A stretch of DNA of 64,000 bases, taken from contig NC_049910.1 of NCBI RefSeq assembly GCF_001411555.2, forward strand, positions 30,103,150-30,167,149. Direction: 5' to 3'. Source of the DNA: Juglans regia. Taxonomy: Eukaryota > Streptophyta > Magnoliopsida > Fagales > Juglandaceae. Below the pieces are notes generated by a model. The model had not been told where the DNA came from and searched no databases. It saw only the letters and a program-made list of their open reading frames with translations. Positions 50,753 to 63,763 of the stretch are shown piece by piece; within the stretch, counting starts at the first letter, position 1; each line of letters begins with the position of its first letter. The position numbers were made by a program, and so were the translations under genes.

Positions 50753-53299
50753 TGTAACGCCCCGGTCCCGCACAGGTCGGAGAGTTACTTCCTAACACTT
50801 TTAACTCACCTTTCAACAATATAAAAATAGACTCCAAATTCCCAATATCATATAGAAAATTTGATTCAAGCCACTATACTTCAATCATCTCACCCAAAGC
50901 CTCAAAATCTTGATCCTCAGTTGAACCATCAAAATATTTGAAAAATATTATGGAGATAATAGGTGAGTTATCAACAACTCAGTAAGCAGAGAGCATATAC
51001 TAGCATGTAAACATTAGCATTTATAAAGTTCGGTATGCAGAACAAGACATTTACTTTCAGAATACAGAAACAACATATTTTCTTTCAGAATGTATAAGCA
51101 AAACTTGTTACAAAACATCAGAGCGAAATTTTCAAAAAAACAAACTTGTTCTAAAAAAGAAAGTCCTTTGACATATCCAAACTGAAACATTATATTCATA
51201 TTATCTCATAGCATCACATCGGGACAAATACCATGTTTAACCCCCGTGGTAGGGTTATAAACCACCATTATACCCGTGGTTGGGCTGTATACCATATTTC
51301 ACCCCCGTAGTAGGGTTATAAACCACCATTATACCCGTGGTTGGGCCGTATTCTATGTTTCACCCCAGTGGTAGGTTATAAACCATCATTATACCCGTGG
51401 CTGGGCCGTATTCCATGTTTCACCCCCGTGGTAGGGTTATAAATCACCATTATACCCATGGCTGGGTCTTAACAGAAACAAAACGGAACATCATCGGAAC
51501 TAGATCACATTCAAATATAGAATCAGAACTTCATGCCAAGGTTTTCAGATGACACATCATATCAAAACAAAATACTGAATAGCTTCAGATTATTTCAAAT
51601 CCAAAACATCTTCATTTATTCATAGCAAAAACTTTTATATTTTCATATTCGCTCCTTTTGCATAGTTCAGAAACATAATGCACAAAATTAGCTCATGTCT
51701 ACTCTAGTCATGACAGAAAATACATTCTCTTATATAGAATTTATGCATATGCAGAACAAACATTTGAGGTCGTTTCATATTTCTTTTCAAACAAACATGC
51801 ATATTTTCAAAGTCAACCTCATTTCATTTTTTTTTATGCAAAACTAGTATATGAACCCTGCTTACCTGGACAACTTAGCTTTTCATAATTTTTCTAAAAA
51901 ATGTCGAGTCGATTATAAATCGTCACCTATAAAAATAATCACATAATTTTCGTAAGATTTCAATAAATCACGGATTTCGATATTTAAGCCTAAGCTTATA
52001 AAATAACATATTTTAATTTCTCAAAACTTAAAGCCCTCATAATCTCAAAATATATCATCACTTCCTAAAAATCACCAATATCCACCATGACCAACGTCAA
52101 ACTCAAAAAACCAATATTTAAACCCGAAACAGCCAACAAATTTCATAGCATAAACCAATCACACAAACAACTCTATCATCCAATCCAACCGACCTCCTTA
52201 CTCCTCGACTCAGTTCGGCACAACCAACCAATTAACAGTAAATATGAGTTAGTGTAGAAATATATTTAAATCTCAAAAATTATTTGAAAAAATACTTACA
52301 ATGTTATAATATAATTTTTGAAAATTCACAGAGGTGTTAGAAGCGGCAACGCAACAACAAAACAGTGCCAAATGCACAGTGGCCGTGGTTCTCAAAAACT
52401 CATTTTTGAATGGTGACAAACCAAGACCCGAGATTGCTAGGGTAGGACTTAAGGATGTCGGTGAAGCTAGTGGTGGTGGTTGTTGGCCGTGGGTGGCGGT
52501 GTGGGCGGCAGTTGAAGGCTAAAATGCTCAAATCGGAGATGGAGATAGATGAGCTTCACCGGTGACAGATCGGAGCCAAGGATAGGTGCATTGGGTAGCT
52601 AGGAGGTTGAGAATGAAGTGGTTAAGAAATGGTGGCCAGACGTGGCGCGGTGGCAGCGCGCGAGCGAAGAGAAGGTCGCGGCCTTAAGCTGCTCGTGGAG
52701 GAGAATGGCGGCGAGTTAGGGGTTGAGATCGGAGGTTGGTGGTCGCCGGTTGATGGGGAAGCGAATGGGCTGGGCAGTGACTGTCATGGCGGCGCGCGGC
52801 TGTGGCTGGGTGGAGAGGAGAAAAACACACGGGGAGAGAGAGGGAGGGGCCGTCGCCGGGAAAGCAGCGGTTCCGGAAGAAAAGAAAGAAAAAGAAAAAA
52901 GAAAAAGAGGAAAAAGAAAAATCAAGAGGAAAAAGAAAAAATGGAGAGAAATGAATGAGGTCTAATCCTCACAACTTGGGTCACAAAATTCCAGCAAAAA
53001 TTATTTCAAAACAATAGTTTAAATAAAATTAATTTAAACACAGTGACTAAGTAAAATAAAATAATTAAATCTAACAAGACAATAATTTTAAAACCCACAA
53101 ACTAATTTAAATTAAGAGAAATTTAAATGCAAAACAATAATTAATATTAATAAAGCATAACAAAATAATTTTCACAACTTAAAAAAAATCATAAAATAAA
53201 CCAACGAGAAATCCAATAAATTTTAAAATAAGAGAACTAATATTTAAATTAATTAAAATAATCATTTAGTTAAAATACACTAATATACGGGGTATCACA
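50753..53299 (-). mobile_element. Solo LTR, copy 4 (2.55 kb)
   Basis: Starts TGTAACGCCCCGG and ends GGGGTATCACA. The flanks CGTTC (50748-50752) and CATCC (53300-53304) are a decayed 5-bp duplication of CGTCC. The uninterrupted site is kept at 34378-34382 in the paralogous block, which fixes both borders. The hairpin TGAGTTATCAACAACTCA is at 50964-50981 and the minus-strand splice donor CAGGTAAGC near 51868-51860. GC-rich DNA lies at 52480-52860. No internal region. Confidence 0.9.
51228..51472. repeat. Minisatellite, about 61 bp x 4, in LTR copy 4
   Basis: Four units with CCATGTTTCACCCCCGTGGT, AGGGTTATAAACCACCATTA and GGCTGGGC. Same register and unit number as the array in copy 3. Confidence 0.88.
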
Positions 53300-53304
53300 C
53301 ATCC

Positions 53305-54680
53305 AAAGTATGTAATGGGTGATACTACACCAACAGACAATTCTATCAATTTTTTCTACCGAATGGTGTAATTTTTTTTTCTTTTTTTAAACATTTTTTA
53401 AATCCATTTAAATATTTGTAAAAAATAAAAATAAAAAAAGATTAAAAAAAATATTTCCTTAATAATTAAATGAAAAGAACAAAAACTTGACTTGGATTAA
53501 TTTAACATTTGAGATAGGATGTTAACCTTAGTTTTATAATCCATTTCATGCCACGTAGATTCTTGGACTATGTTTCACTGAGCCTATTCCATCCTAACAT
53601 TTGGGTTTGATGTCTGCAGATGGATTCGCAGGTTAAGGCTTCGGGAAAGGAGCTTGAAGAATAAAAGACGTAGTCCAATGGATTGAAACGACATGTTTTA
53701 CAGCTTTTCCCTTTTCCACTTAAATGAACATAACGTTTCACATATTACGTGGCTCACCAACGTTTGGCATGCGCTGGGTCTCCCCTATGTGAGGACTGCA
53801 TAAAGATATCCTCAAATCCTGATACTCATTTTTCCTAAAGGGAATGCTTGTTGCAAGCGCTTGGTGCAAACGGCGTGCAAACTTGGCTGACGTGGAGACA
53901 CTTGATGAGAAAGAGACCGAGCTAATGAGAGAGATGAGAGAGAGTTGAGGAGAGGGAGAGACCGAGCTGATGAGAGAGGAATAATTCATTCTAAATCTGA
54001 TGTGACATGGATGACTGCACGCATGTTGTATCTACCGACTGTATATAGAAGAACTGTTTTGCTAAAGCTTCTAGCAACAGTTAGATCCCATATCCACCTC
54101 ATCAATGGCCATACAAAATGATGTTTCATTTACGAACAACACTAAATGAAAAAGAGGGGGAAAAAGTACTTCCAGGCTAAATCAACTTCAAATCCTATAT
54201 CACATCTGAATAGGTTCAAAATATGATAAAATTTTAAGGGCATATTTGGAAACATAATTATTCTCAGATACTCTTTAAAACCACTTATTTATTATTAACA
54301 AACAATTTACTACTATTCATAAATTATTTCACAACTATTCATAGATATTCTGAGATACTCTTAGCATCCAAACTAAAGCGAGACTAGATTCACTCCAACC
54401 CTTTGTTTTAAAATTTTGATTATAGAAGTTCACTACTCCATATTAGGTAGGAAATTATACCAAATCCTGGACCCTTCTGCCTTCTGCATTCTCCACTAAA
54501 GCTAATAATGCCATATCCCCCGTTCCCCAAATTTCATCATTACACAATATGAAAGATAGCACAAAAAATCATTGCTAAAACATCCAACAATATCACACAA
54601 TAAAGTAGAAATAACAATCAAAAGGACACAATGTAAGCCTCCCTCCTAAACTTATGCTCAAATGTAGTATATTACTATGT
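53305..54680. other. Intergenic, no gene seen
   Basis: 53305-53590 continues the duplicated block. Beyond that no match to other units was found. 53885-53975 has two GAGACCGAGCTRATGAGAGA repeats. 54241-54370 is an AT-rich stretch with ACTACTATTCA motifs like other MITEs here. Confidence 0.4.
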
Positions 54681-57266
54681 TCATTTGATAACGAGCAACA
54701 ATTTATATTTTGCATTGCCCTCAAATGATAAAAAACGGTGTACCATTTCTAAGATGAGAGAGCCGCCAGTGGTTGAAAGGGAAACATTATTAAGCTGCTC
54801 TAGATAAGTGCGCACTTGGGTCAAGTCACCCTCCCCGTGAGCCTCGAGTGACAGAAAGAGCAGCTCAGCAAGAACCAACCCTGGCAAAGCCATATCCATG
54901 TTCTGACACTCCAAGAAAATCCCCTAGCCCTTCACAAAATGGCTCACAAAAAATCCAGGCTCTAAGTCCCTCTTCAACACTACAAGAAATCAGATTTTTC
55001 CCAGCGATTTTAAAATCGCTATAAAACAAATCGCCCAAATAAGTATGCTTTTGCGGTGAAAATAAAATTGCCGTAGCATTTTTACAATTTAAACACGGTG
55101 GGCTACGAAATTATCTATTTGCAGCGATTTTATGCCTTTTAACGGCGAAAACTTTTGCCGCAAGTTTAAAAAACTATTACCAATTGGATAAAATCGATGG
55201 GATTGAGTTGGGGCGCCAAAACCCACTAAACATTTGAATTCCCCCCCCTCCCTCGAGCCTTACCCAGTCTTCAAACTCTTTATCACTGTATCCCCTTCTC
55301 CACTTCGACCTTCTTCCCCGAGCCTATGCACTACCGCCCCTGCCCACGTTATGCCTCTACCGAGACGTCACCGTCGCCGCCTCACCTAGCAGGTGAATGT
55401 CTCTCTCTTTCTCAATCTCTCTGTTCGTCTCTCTCCTGCTCTTTCTATTTCTCTCTCTCCGTTCGTCTCTCTTTCTCTGTCTCTTTCTGTCTCTAGTTAT
55501 CCTTTTGAGTTTTCTTTTTCTTGAATACTGTATTATCATTTTGATTTTATACAATGACTATCAATTTTAGCATGTTTGGGAGATTGTTTCATTAGGGTTT
55601 CATGAAAACATAGGATTAGGGTTTTTACCAGTGGATTGTAGTGTTGTATGGTGTCCTATTGATAATTTTAGGTTCTTTTTTATTTTTTGTTGCATTTTGT
55701 TGGAGAGTAATCTTGATTTTAGGTTTTTTATTTTGAGTCTACTCTCTTCTCAGAGTCAATTTGACTGAAACCATTTGGTTTTCTGTGTCTTGCTTGTGAT
55801 CTTTGTTTCCTGTAGTTATTTCGTTTTATTCTTAGTCTTGTCATTATGTTCTTGTAGTGATTTACCGACCATCCCCTGCAACAGCCAATTTCAGCTTCCC
55901 CTTTTAGAGGCTTTTTAAACATCATTTATGTTGATAATTTTAGATGTGAACATGTGACCTTAGAAGGTGTTTCTGATTCTATCACTGCAGACACTTACTG
56001 AATATATCAAGAGCATACAAGACCATGGTTACATTCTTCATTTGCCCGTACTACATTCAGATTTTTGTGGACATTCATATTTTTTTGCACTGTACTACAT
56101 TGGATCAGATTAAAGATCACTTCTAATTTGTGTGTGCGTGTGGCATGCAAGTTTGGGATTAGCATGCTTGCTGTCCAATAATGGCCATTGAGTTTTCTAC
56201 ACGAAAGATATATGAAGATCGTGGGTTAAGAATGTACAAATGATAGGAATTTACTTAGAAATGGAAGAGAACATGGAAGTATAAAAAATCTGGAAATTTC
56301 ACCGTTAAAATGGCATTTGACAGCTTTTTAGTAACTTGTTGGAACCAAATTAAATGAAGAGCTAAAGCTTATAAGATGGCTGGTTTTTGTCCCTTGTTTT
56401 CAATAGTTTTTCATACAAACAAATAACTTTGGTTGAGCAAAAGATGCCAATAAAAAATGGGAATGAAATGGACTGGTTGAAGAAGCAAAACAGAGTGCAT
56501 AGCAGAATTTTCTGCACTATCATGGACAACCAGCAGCTTTAGTACATTCATGCTCATTTTTTGTAGACTGGTTGAAGAAAGATGGATGCTCATTATTCCG
56601 AAAAGGGAAATTATATTGATATTTAATTGTTCAAATCAATATCAAATTAATATTGATATGCTCATTATGCTAAAGCCACATGGATGGTAATTCACCTAAC
56701 TTATTGTGTGCAAAACATGAATTGCTAATCCATGGTCTTGTTAGTTACATTTTTGAGCAACCAACCAACCAAATAAGAACAGGATGAGAAAAGAACAAAA
56801 ATTTACTCACATCAACACACGTTTGAGGATAGGTAAGGTTGTTGGGTCAGATGGGTTCACTCCCATCTTGTTGAGCCACATAAAAAATTTACTATATATC
56901 CAAACATTTGTCTTTACATTCATGTAATTAATTCAGTACCCTTAGAATGAGTGTTATATTGATCCTTGTGTGCGTTCCAAAAGATTGGTTCCGTTGACGG
57001 ATTTCAATGAAAAGTTTATGAATTGATCTGAATATTTTTTAGCTAAGGTGAAAACTCTTAATCAAAAAGCTGCATGCCATGCATTAGTTATTTATTTGAA
57101 AGGTTTTTAAAAACATAAAAACCCATAAAAGTCTTGAGATTAGGGATATGTATATATATAATATATGTATATATAGATATTGTAGCTTATGTCATTGTAT
57201 GTTGCTCTTGCCACCAACTGGTCACTTGGTAGTTGTATGTCATTTAATGTCCAATGAAACTGTTAC

Positions 57267-59091
57267 TGTAACGCTCCGTTTCCGGAGCTTCAGAGAGTTA
57301 ACTCTTAATGCCTAAAATCAACTTAAATAACACAACTATAAAATCCAGAAAATGCCATAAAATATTAATCAATTTAATCAATTAAAATATCTAAGTTTCT
57401 CCATGGGGACAATAAAGAAATTCTCAATAACATAAATTAGAAATCCTCCAAAAATTTGAAATTATCCTTAACTCATCAAATCAAAATACCCAAAAAATAA
57501 ATCAGTTTATTAACTACGACTCTCAAATAAGCACTTGTATCATCGATCACTTATTTCATTACGGACGTCACACCTTGCTAAAACTTACTGCTCTTGTTCT
57601 CTAGCTGAACCATCAAAATTATCTTAAACATAATTGGAGATAAGGGGTGAGTTATCAACAACTCAGTAAGCAGAGAACATATACTAGTGTGTAAAAATGA
57701 GCATGTACAGAATTCAGAATGCAGAACAAAAATATTTTCTTTCAGAATGCAAAATCAGAATAATGTTTTCAAAATGCAGAGTCAGAACATATTATAAAAA
57801 ATATCAGAGCGAAAGTTCAAAAATATTTATAATCAAAATCCCTTTGGCATAACATAAACTGAAACATCAAATCTTATCTTATCATATTAGAACAAATATC
57901 ATGTTTAACCCCAGTGGTAGGGTTGTGCAAACCCCGGTAGCTAACCGAGCAAAAACAAATGTGAATCTTCCCCTTATAAATTCTCAGAGCCTCGAGTGTG
58001 CACATAGGAAAGACCACACAGAAAATCACTTTGTTTCCAAAGTGGGTGAACCAGAAACAGAAAAGTTGGTATCAACCCGAACAAAGGCCACAGTTTTACA
58101 CCCGTGGTAAGTTCAGAATGGAACAGAAATAGAAACAAAATGTTATGCCAGAAGTTTTCAGAAATCACATCAGATCATATTAGAGTACAAAAAATCTTCA
58201 GAACAGAACAAAATCATATCACAACATATTTATGCACAAAATTTCGCTCATTTTATTTTAATACAAAGTCTAGTATATGAACCCCACTTACCTGGACTTC
58301 TTAGCTTTTTCAGAATTTTTCTCAAAAAGGTTGAACAATAATTAATCGTCACCTATAAAATAATCACATAATTATCGTAAATTTCTAATTAATCTCATAT
58401 TTTGATATTCAATCCTACACTTCTAAAACAACCTATTAAATTCCTCAAAATCTAAAATTTCAAGTCATCACTTTCTAGAATCGTCACTATTGATTTAAAA
58501 ACTATGACAAAAAAATATTTAAAAGTCAGACCTAGTTATTATTGAAAATCAACTATAAAGTTTAATACTGGATAATATAATTATCCCAAAATATTTTTAA
58601 AATAAATCATAACTATTTTTTAAATAGACTAAATCATATCTGAAGTGTAAAAACAACATTACTCCAATATTGTTTACTCTTAAAATAATTCTTTACTTAA
58701 TAACATGTGAAAATACTTAAGTGATTTTCTGTGATCATAATTAAAAATGTTAAAATAAAATTTCATACTTACTGTAAAAATAATATACTACCATTAGTAC
58801 AATTTGGAAATCCTATTTATTTTCTGCAAAAATCACTTATACCACCTGCATAAACCACGTAAAAACAGACTTAATATAACCAAAAATTTCAACTTGAATC
58901 CATTCAATAATAACTGTAAAACTGTAATTCCATATTCAAATACTATGCAAAAATCTAAGTTTATGTAGACTATACAGGAAACGCATTCATGCAGTCTTGG
59001 TGCAACTATCGGCGAGGACAGGGGCGCGAGGTACTCACTGCGAAGGGAGGAGCTGCACGCGACGCGGCGAAGAAGGTCACGGTGGTGAGGC

Positions 59092-59132
<41 letters not shown>

Positions 59133-59993
59133 GAGAAGTTAGAGAGGGAAACACGATGCGAGAGTATGGCATGTGGAAAGGGAGAGAGCTCATCGAGGGA
59201 CAGTGAGAAGGCGTATGACTGGTCGTTAGCTACGTGCGGTGGCTTTCATCGTGTAACGTGGCTGAAAAATTGAGGGGCACAAGGAGAGGGAGAGGCTGGC
59301 AGAGGAGCTTAGTGGAACAACTTGAGCAAGGACTGCTCTAATTTTTGGACCCAAAATAAAGGAGTTTCGGATCACTCCGTAGATGGTTGTTCTCGGCACT
59401 TTGGTAGTGGTGCAGCGGTGTACGGCGAAGGAGTTGGACTACTAGTGATGGTCAAGTGGAGGTGACGCACGGCGAGGTGGAGTTGCGATCCATGGAGATG
59501 CAATGCATGCACGATTGCATCAATTTTTTGTATGGAGGGCAATGTGAAATCTGGTCGGTGCACAGCGGAGATGAGTTGGTTGATCAGAGGCTTACGAGGG
59601 GGTGCACTGGTGGCAGCAGTATGGAGGACGGAGGGCTGGCTTACGTGGGGTGACTATCGATATGGGAGTGCATGAGACCGAGGGGATGGAGGCTGGGCTT
59701 CCGATTCTAAGGTGGTGCGGCGGCTAGTGTTTGGGTGGTAGTTTTAATAGCATGGAATAACATATGCGTCTATAAATATATGTGAGGTGAAACCCTAGAG
59801 AGACGAGAGAGACGTGTGTGCGGATGAAAGGTTGTGTTGTGTGTGCATGGAGTGGACGAAAGGACTTACAGGTGAAAAAGAAATATAGATGGAAAGAAAA
59901 TAAAATTAACGTGTGAAGAAAATAAAATAAAATAAAATGAACTAAAAATAAACAAATAAAAAAAATTGAGCTTGATTGGGTCCGGGTGTTACA
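57267..59993 (-). mobile_element. Solo LTR, copy 5, nested in the CACTA element (2.73 kb)
   Basis: Starts TGTAACGCTCCG and ends CCGGGTGTTACA, with flanks GTTAC (57262-57266) and GTTCC (59994-59998), a 5-bp duplication with one change. The hairpin TGAGTTATCAACAACTCA is at 57648-57665 and the minus-strand splice donor CAGGTAAGTGGGG near 58293-58281. A TATA-like CTATAAATA lies near 59770 and GC-rich DNA at 58990-59720. It has one CCCAGTGGTAGGGTT unit and no minisatellite. Confidence 0.87.
59092..59130. repeat. GA microsatellite
   Basis: An almost unbroken run of GA dinucleotides lies in the GA-rich part of LTR copy 5, at the place where other copies have shorter GA runs. Confidence 0.95.
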
Positions 59994-59998
59994 GTTCC

Positions 59999-61950
59999 AG
60001 CCCAGGTAAGTTATCAGTACTTTTTCATTTCTTCTTCTTCTTCTTAATTTTTTCTTTTTATATATCTTTCATCATTATTCTTTCTCATTCTTTAGATGTA
60101 TGCTATATTGCTGGCCGCTTGCCCTTGGATTTAGTATTTTATACTACTACTTTAAAATGGGTTTTCCAGGATAATATGGGTAAAAGTAGTACAAAAAGCA
60201 CCCAGCTAGCACTAAATCAGGGCATCTTATAATGTATTGGTGGTGGGGTAGAGAGACACTTGTATTCAGTTGGATACCTAAAATATTATATGAGCATTCT
60301 AGGTGTTTTCAATATAAAGCTTTAAGGTAACTGTTTGTTCTATCTTATTGCAGGCTGTAAAGTTTGTCTGATTGACATTTATTAATTTATTCCAAAATTT
60401 TCATTTCGGCTTCTTTCTTGGGGCTTGGAGGGTCTTACTGGAAACAATGAGACAGTTAAATGATGTGTTTCACATTAGATGTGTTTCTGCCTTTGGTTTG
60501 TTGCTTAGGTTCTCTAACAAATAACAATCTATCCGCTGTTTTCACATTAAATGTTTAAAAAAGTTACCCCTAGTGTATATATGTGTTTTTATAACATTAA
60601 AAAAATAACAATTTTTCTTTTTTTATAAAAAAGAAAAGAAAAGAAAGATGCACAAGGGGTAGCTTGAGGGTTGAGTAGCGGCACCTTTTATGATGTTGTG
60701 TATCGAATGAAATATCATTACAAATTTAGTAAAAGTTTACTTATAGACAAATGGTTTTCAAGATTTAATAAAACTTTTAAGTTCTTGAGTGTGTGCCACA
60801 ATCTACAAGACTACAATTCTCTAATGGATGCTAAAGTTCATCGTCATCATTAATATATGACAGCATAAAAACCTAATATGGATAAAATCTTCTAGAAGCA
60901 TCAGTCTTTATGTTATAAAATTGAATAATAATTATGTGCTTAAGCCCTTGGGTTAGAATGGTGCTGGATGCTAATTAATGCTTGTTACTTGATGCAGAGG
61001 TATCGTAGCAATTGATGGAGCTTTTCTGAGATGGCTAACCGAATACTGAGTTGGGACACAGAATTGGGTTAGTTCTATCGCGATGGTACTCTCCAGGTTT
61101 TGTGGGTAAATATTCATGTAAGTTGGGATATGAGTTATGAAATGATGAAACAATCATCTGCATAGTTTAGGTTTTAGTGCAAGAAGATTAATAGGAAATA
61201 GATCACCAGTATGCAAATTAGAGGAGATGAACCATGTGTTTCAGGGCTATTTTGCATAAATGGGTTATACACTTTACAGTTTACTCACACCATTTTATAG
61301 CATTTATTTTGTTCGAGTACAAAGTTTTTCTTTTATAATTTTGTAGAAGAGTATATCAACTTGTAGTGAGCTTCATAAAACTTGATAAGTTCATCTTGAA
61401 GAAAATCCCATTCCCATGTGGTGGAAGTCAAAGAAACAAATGAACGATATATGATTTTATATTGTGTATGATTCATTGCAGCAGAATGTGCTGCCTAAAT
61501 AGTTTGAGATTTATATTGTGAGATTTTGTGCATTATGTTCTGTATTTCCTTAGATTTTTCTTTCATGCAAGGTGATGATTGTGCCTTTATTGTTAGGCTA
61601 GTTTCATTTAGTTTTTGCTCCTGTCATTGAATGAGTTCCTATGTTGCTGTAGGTGCAGAAGCAATGTTTCTAATTTAGGTCACTTCTTTGTACGTGCCAT
61701 ATAGGTTTATTTCTGCACTACATCAAATCCTTTTTTCCTTGGAGAATAAATTCATGTATTTGCTTTACAAGAGGCTCATAAATATTCCATACTATTTATC
61801 TAGCTTTAGGGTTTAGTTCATATGTTAATTATATCTTATAGTTATATATACATATATTATATATATGGTCTCTAATATGAAGTATAGCTAGGATATAGTT
61901 CATCAGGATTAATTTTGTGGATTTCTTTCATTTTATTTTCTGCAATATCT
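59999..61950. other. CACTA interior right of the nested LTR, no gene recognised
   Basis: AT-rich DNA with acceptor-like TTATTGCAG at about 60352 and TGATGCAG at about 60996. No open frame above 90 codons and no recognisable motif. It might hold exons of a captured or decayed gene. Confidence 0.3.
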
Positions 61951-62770
61951 TTTTCTGCAATTAAAATTCGCCGGAAATATTCTTTGTACACTAAACTTAT
62001 TTCCGGCGGTCATATATCGCAGGAAATAGTTTTTACCTGCATTTTCGGGTATTTATTTCCCTGCAATTTAATTAAGCCGTTGGAATAGATAGCAGCATTA
62101 GCGGCGATTTATTTTATTTTTTCACGATGACTATAATTCGCCGTAATTGATGAATTACCAGAGATATTACGATCGCTGCAACTGAGTTCACAAAACCAAT
62201 AACTCAATTGCAGCGATTTTTAAATTGCTGGTATTGATTTATACCAGCGCATTTTTATTGCCGCAACTGTTATTTCAAGACCGTTTAGTCAATTGTGGCG
62301 CAAAAAATCGTTGGGAAAGTGTATTTTCGACGATTTTTCCTCTTTTAGCGACAGTATTAAATCTCTGGAATTAATCTTTCCCAACGATTAACAACTGAAT
62401 CGTATCTTGCAATTGTAGCAATAAAATGTATTATTTGAGGCGAATAAAAATCGCCGGTAAAGAAAATCTTTCCCAGCGATTTTTGGCTTCTGTTGGAGTA
62501 GATCCAAAGTAGGACTTTAATACTGGTGAACATCCAGTGATTTATAAATCGTTGGAAAAGGTGATAGGCGGCGATTTTATTGGTTTTCCCAACGAAAATG
62601 AATCGTCAGGAAATGTGATTCCCCTTGTAGTGCAAATCGTAGTTCCATACAAATCTAGCGACTTGAATGCTTCTGCACTAGTCCATATCACATGCAGTAG
62701 TAGAAGAGCCAGGTTGAGCCCTGCCACCAACACCACCATGGTAGAAGTCATTGTGATCTAGTTCGTTAAA

Positions 62771-63760
62771 AATAGCGCATAGCTGGAATATTCTTCTCAA
62801 GAGAAGACATCATTTTAATGATATAACCGTGAAAAAGAACGTAATAAATTGTGAAGGAAGGAAGTCAAGGGAATTGCAATCAATGAAGAAAAGAAACAAC
62901 CAGAAAGGAACCTATCCAATTAACATACAAATGTAAAATGTGAACACATAGAAAATCAAAAACAATAAACTCAATGTTGATGGGCAATAAGTATCAAGAA
63001 AGTAAGACGGGAGTGAGATGATGGTGTAGCATTTGGAATTCCAAATGATTATAAACTTAACACATAGATATATCAAAGTGAAAAATGACCAAAGCATTCA
63101 CGACTTGGTTACTCCACATAAATGTGCATCGAGGGTCCTAGACATTGCAGTGCGAGTATACCGATACTAAATAACACTAGCAAAGATACCTGAAAGATGC
63201 AGCGTTTTTTGCCAAGTACCACCTGAAAATCAAGAACCACTATTTTAATCACTATAGTAAATTTCATAGCCCTAATTCAAGATCACCACCAGTTCCCAAC
63301 CACAAATCTAAAGTACAACATTCGAAGACGCATTAATTTTTTAAGTAACATTTGTCCTCATTAGAAGAGCTTGAAAATTGGCAATATATCAAAACCCATA
63401 AGCATGTCGAGTCGGTTCCAGCAAAAAATTTTCGTAAAGTATTGCCTTTCAATAGAGCTACAAGTTCTTCAAGTTTGTATGCTCGAAGAGGTGGTGAAAA
63501 GAACTCTGCAGGAAGAACTGGCAAAGCTCTTCCTTGGTTAGTTTCAAATAAAAGCTTAGGTCGGAAAAGGGAAAATTTTACCACCGGGTGGGCTCCACTA
63601 TTTTTAAACGGCTTGCATTTCTAGGCTTGTATGTAGCATTTCATGTAAGAAGAAGACAGTAAATAAGTCAAATGCCCAAAAAAAGTTACGTCTAATTGGA
63701 GTTAAGAATTAAGATAGTATACAAGTTGTTGATGTAGTGTTTCATAGCTTGGGCAACTCG
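62771..63760. other. Unassigned interval
   Basis: Two opposing open frames of 83-90 codons overlap at 63333-63624; neither has a recognisable domain. On the minus strand a 36-base segment near 63226-63190 is bounded by TTGATTTTCAG and GTATCT, a possible micro-exon. It is not linked to the dehydrogenase fragment. Confidence 0.3.
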
Positions 63761-63763
63761 ATG

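Larger units (their letters stand above)
54978..62632. mobile_element. CACTA (En/Spm-like) element, 7.7 kb, no transposase seen
   Basis: Starts CACTACAAGAAATCAG and ends CCCCTTGTAGTG, flanked on both sides by CAA (54975-54977 and 62633-62635), the expected 3-bp target duplication. Both ends have dense subterminal repeats around GCGATTTT and its complement (54998-55160 and about 61960-62610). Without the nested solo LTR it is about 4.9 kb. No frame with transposase features was found. 55260-55490 looks like a C- and T-rich leader, so a promoter and small exons may lie within. Probably non-autonomous. Confidence 0.88.
54681..62757 (-). pseudogene. 3-hydroxyisobutyrate dehydrogenase-like fragment, split by a CACTA element
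   Basis: This beta-hydroxyacid dehydrogenase family uses NAD(P) in valine and related catabolism. Reading on the minus strand, 62757-62633 gives ITMTSTMVVLVAGL and FKSLDLYGTTI, the start of the C-terminal helical (NAD_binding_11-type) domain. The CACTA element (54978-62632) interrupts the next codon. 54977-54681 continues LKRDLEPGFFVSHFVKG, a stop, then LPGLVLAELLFLSLEAHGEG and YLEQLNNVSL. Defects: a stop just before ITM, a probable small deletion after VAGL, a stop after HFVKG, and the insertion. The N-terminal nucleotide-binding domain was not found between 62760 and the window end. The family is assigned from motif memory, without a search. Confidence 0.65.

Noticed and set aside
52334..52965. 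Glycine- and lysine-rich frames in LTR copy 4
   Set aside because: GC-rich and A-rich repeats without domain content and not conserved in the other LTR copies.
53620..53665. Short exon-like segment with MDSQVKASGKELEE
   Set aside because: Too short, followed by stops, and no family recognised.
63333..63624. Opposing 83- and 90-codon frames as genes
   Set aside because: They overlap on opposite strands, have no recognisable domain and no supporting splice or promoter context.
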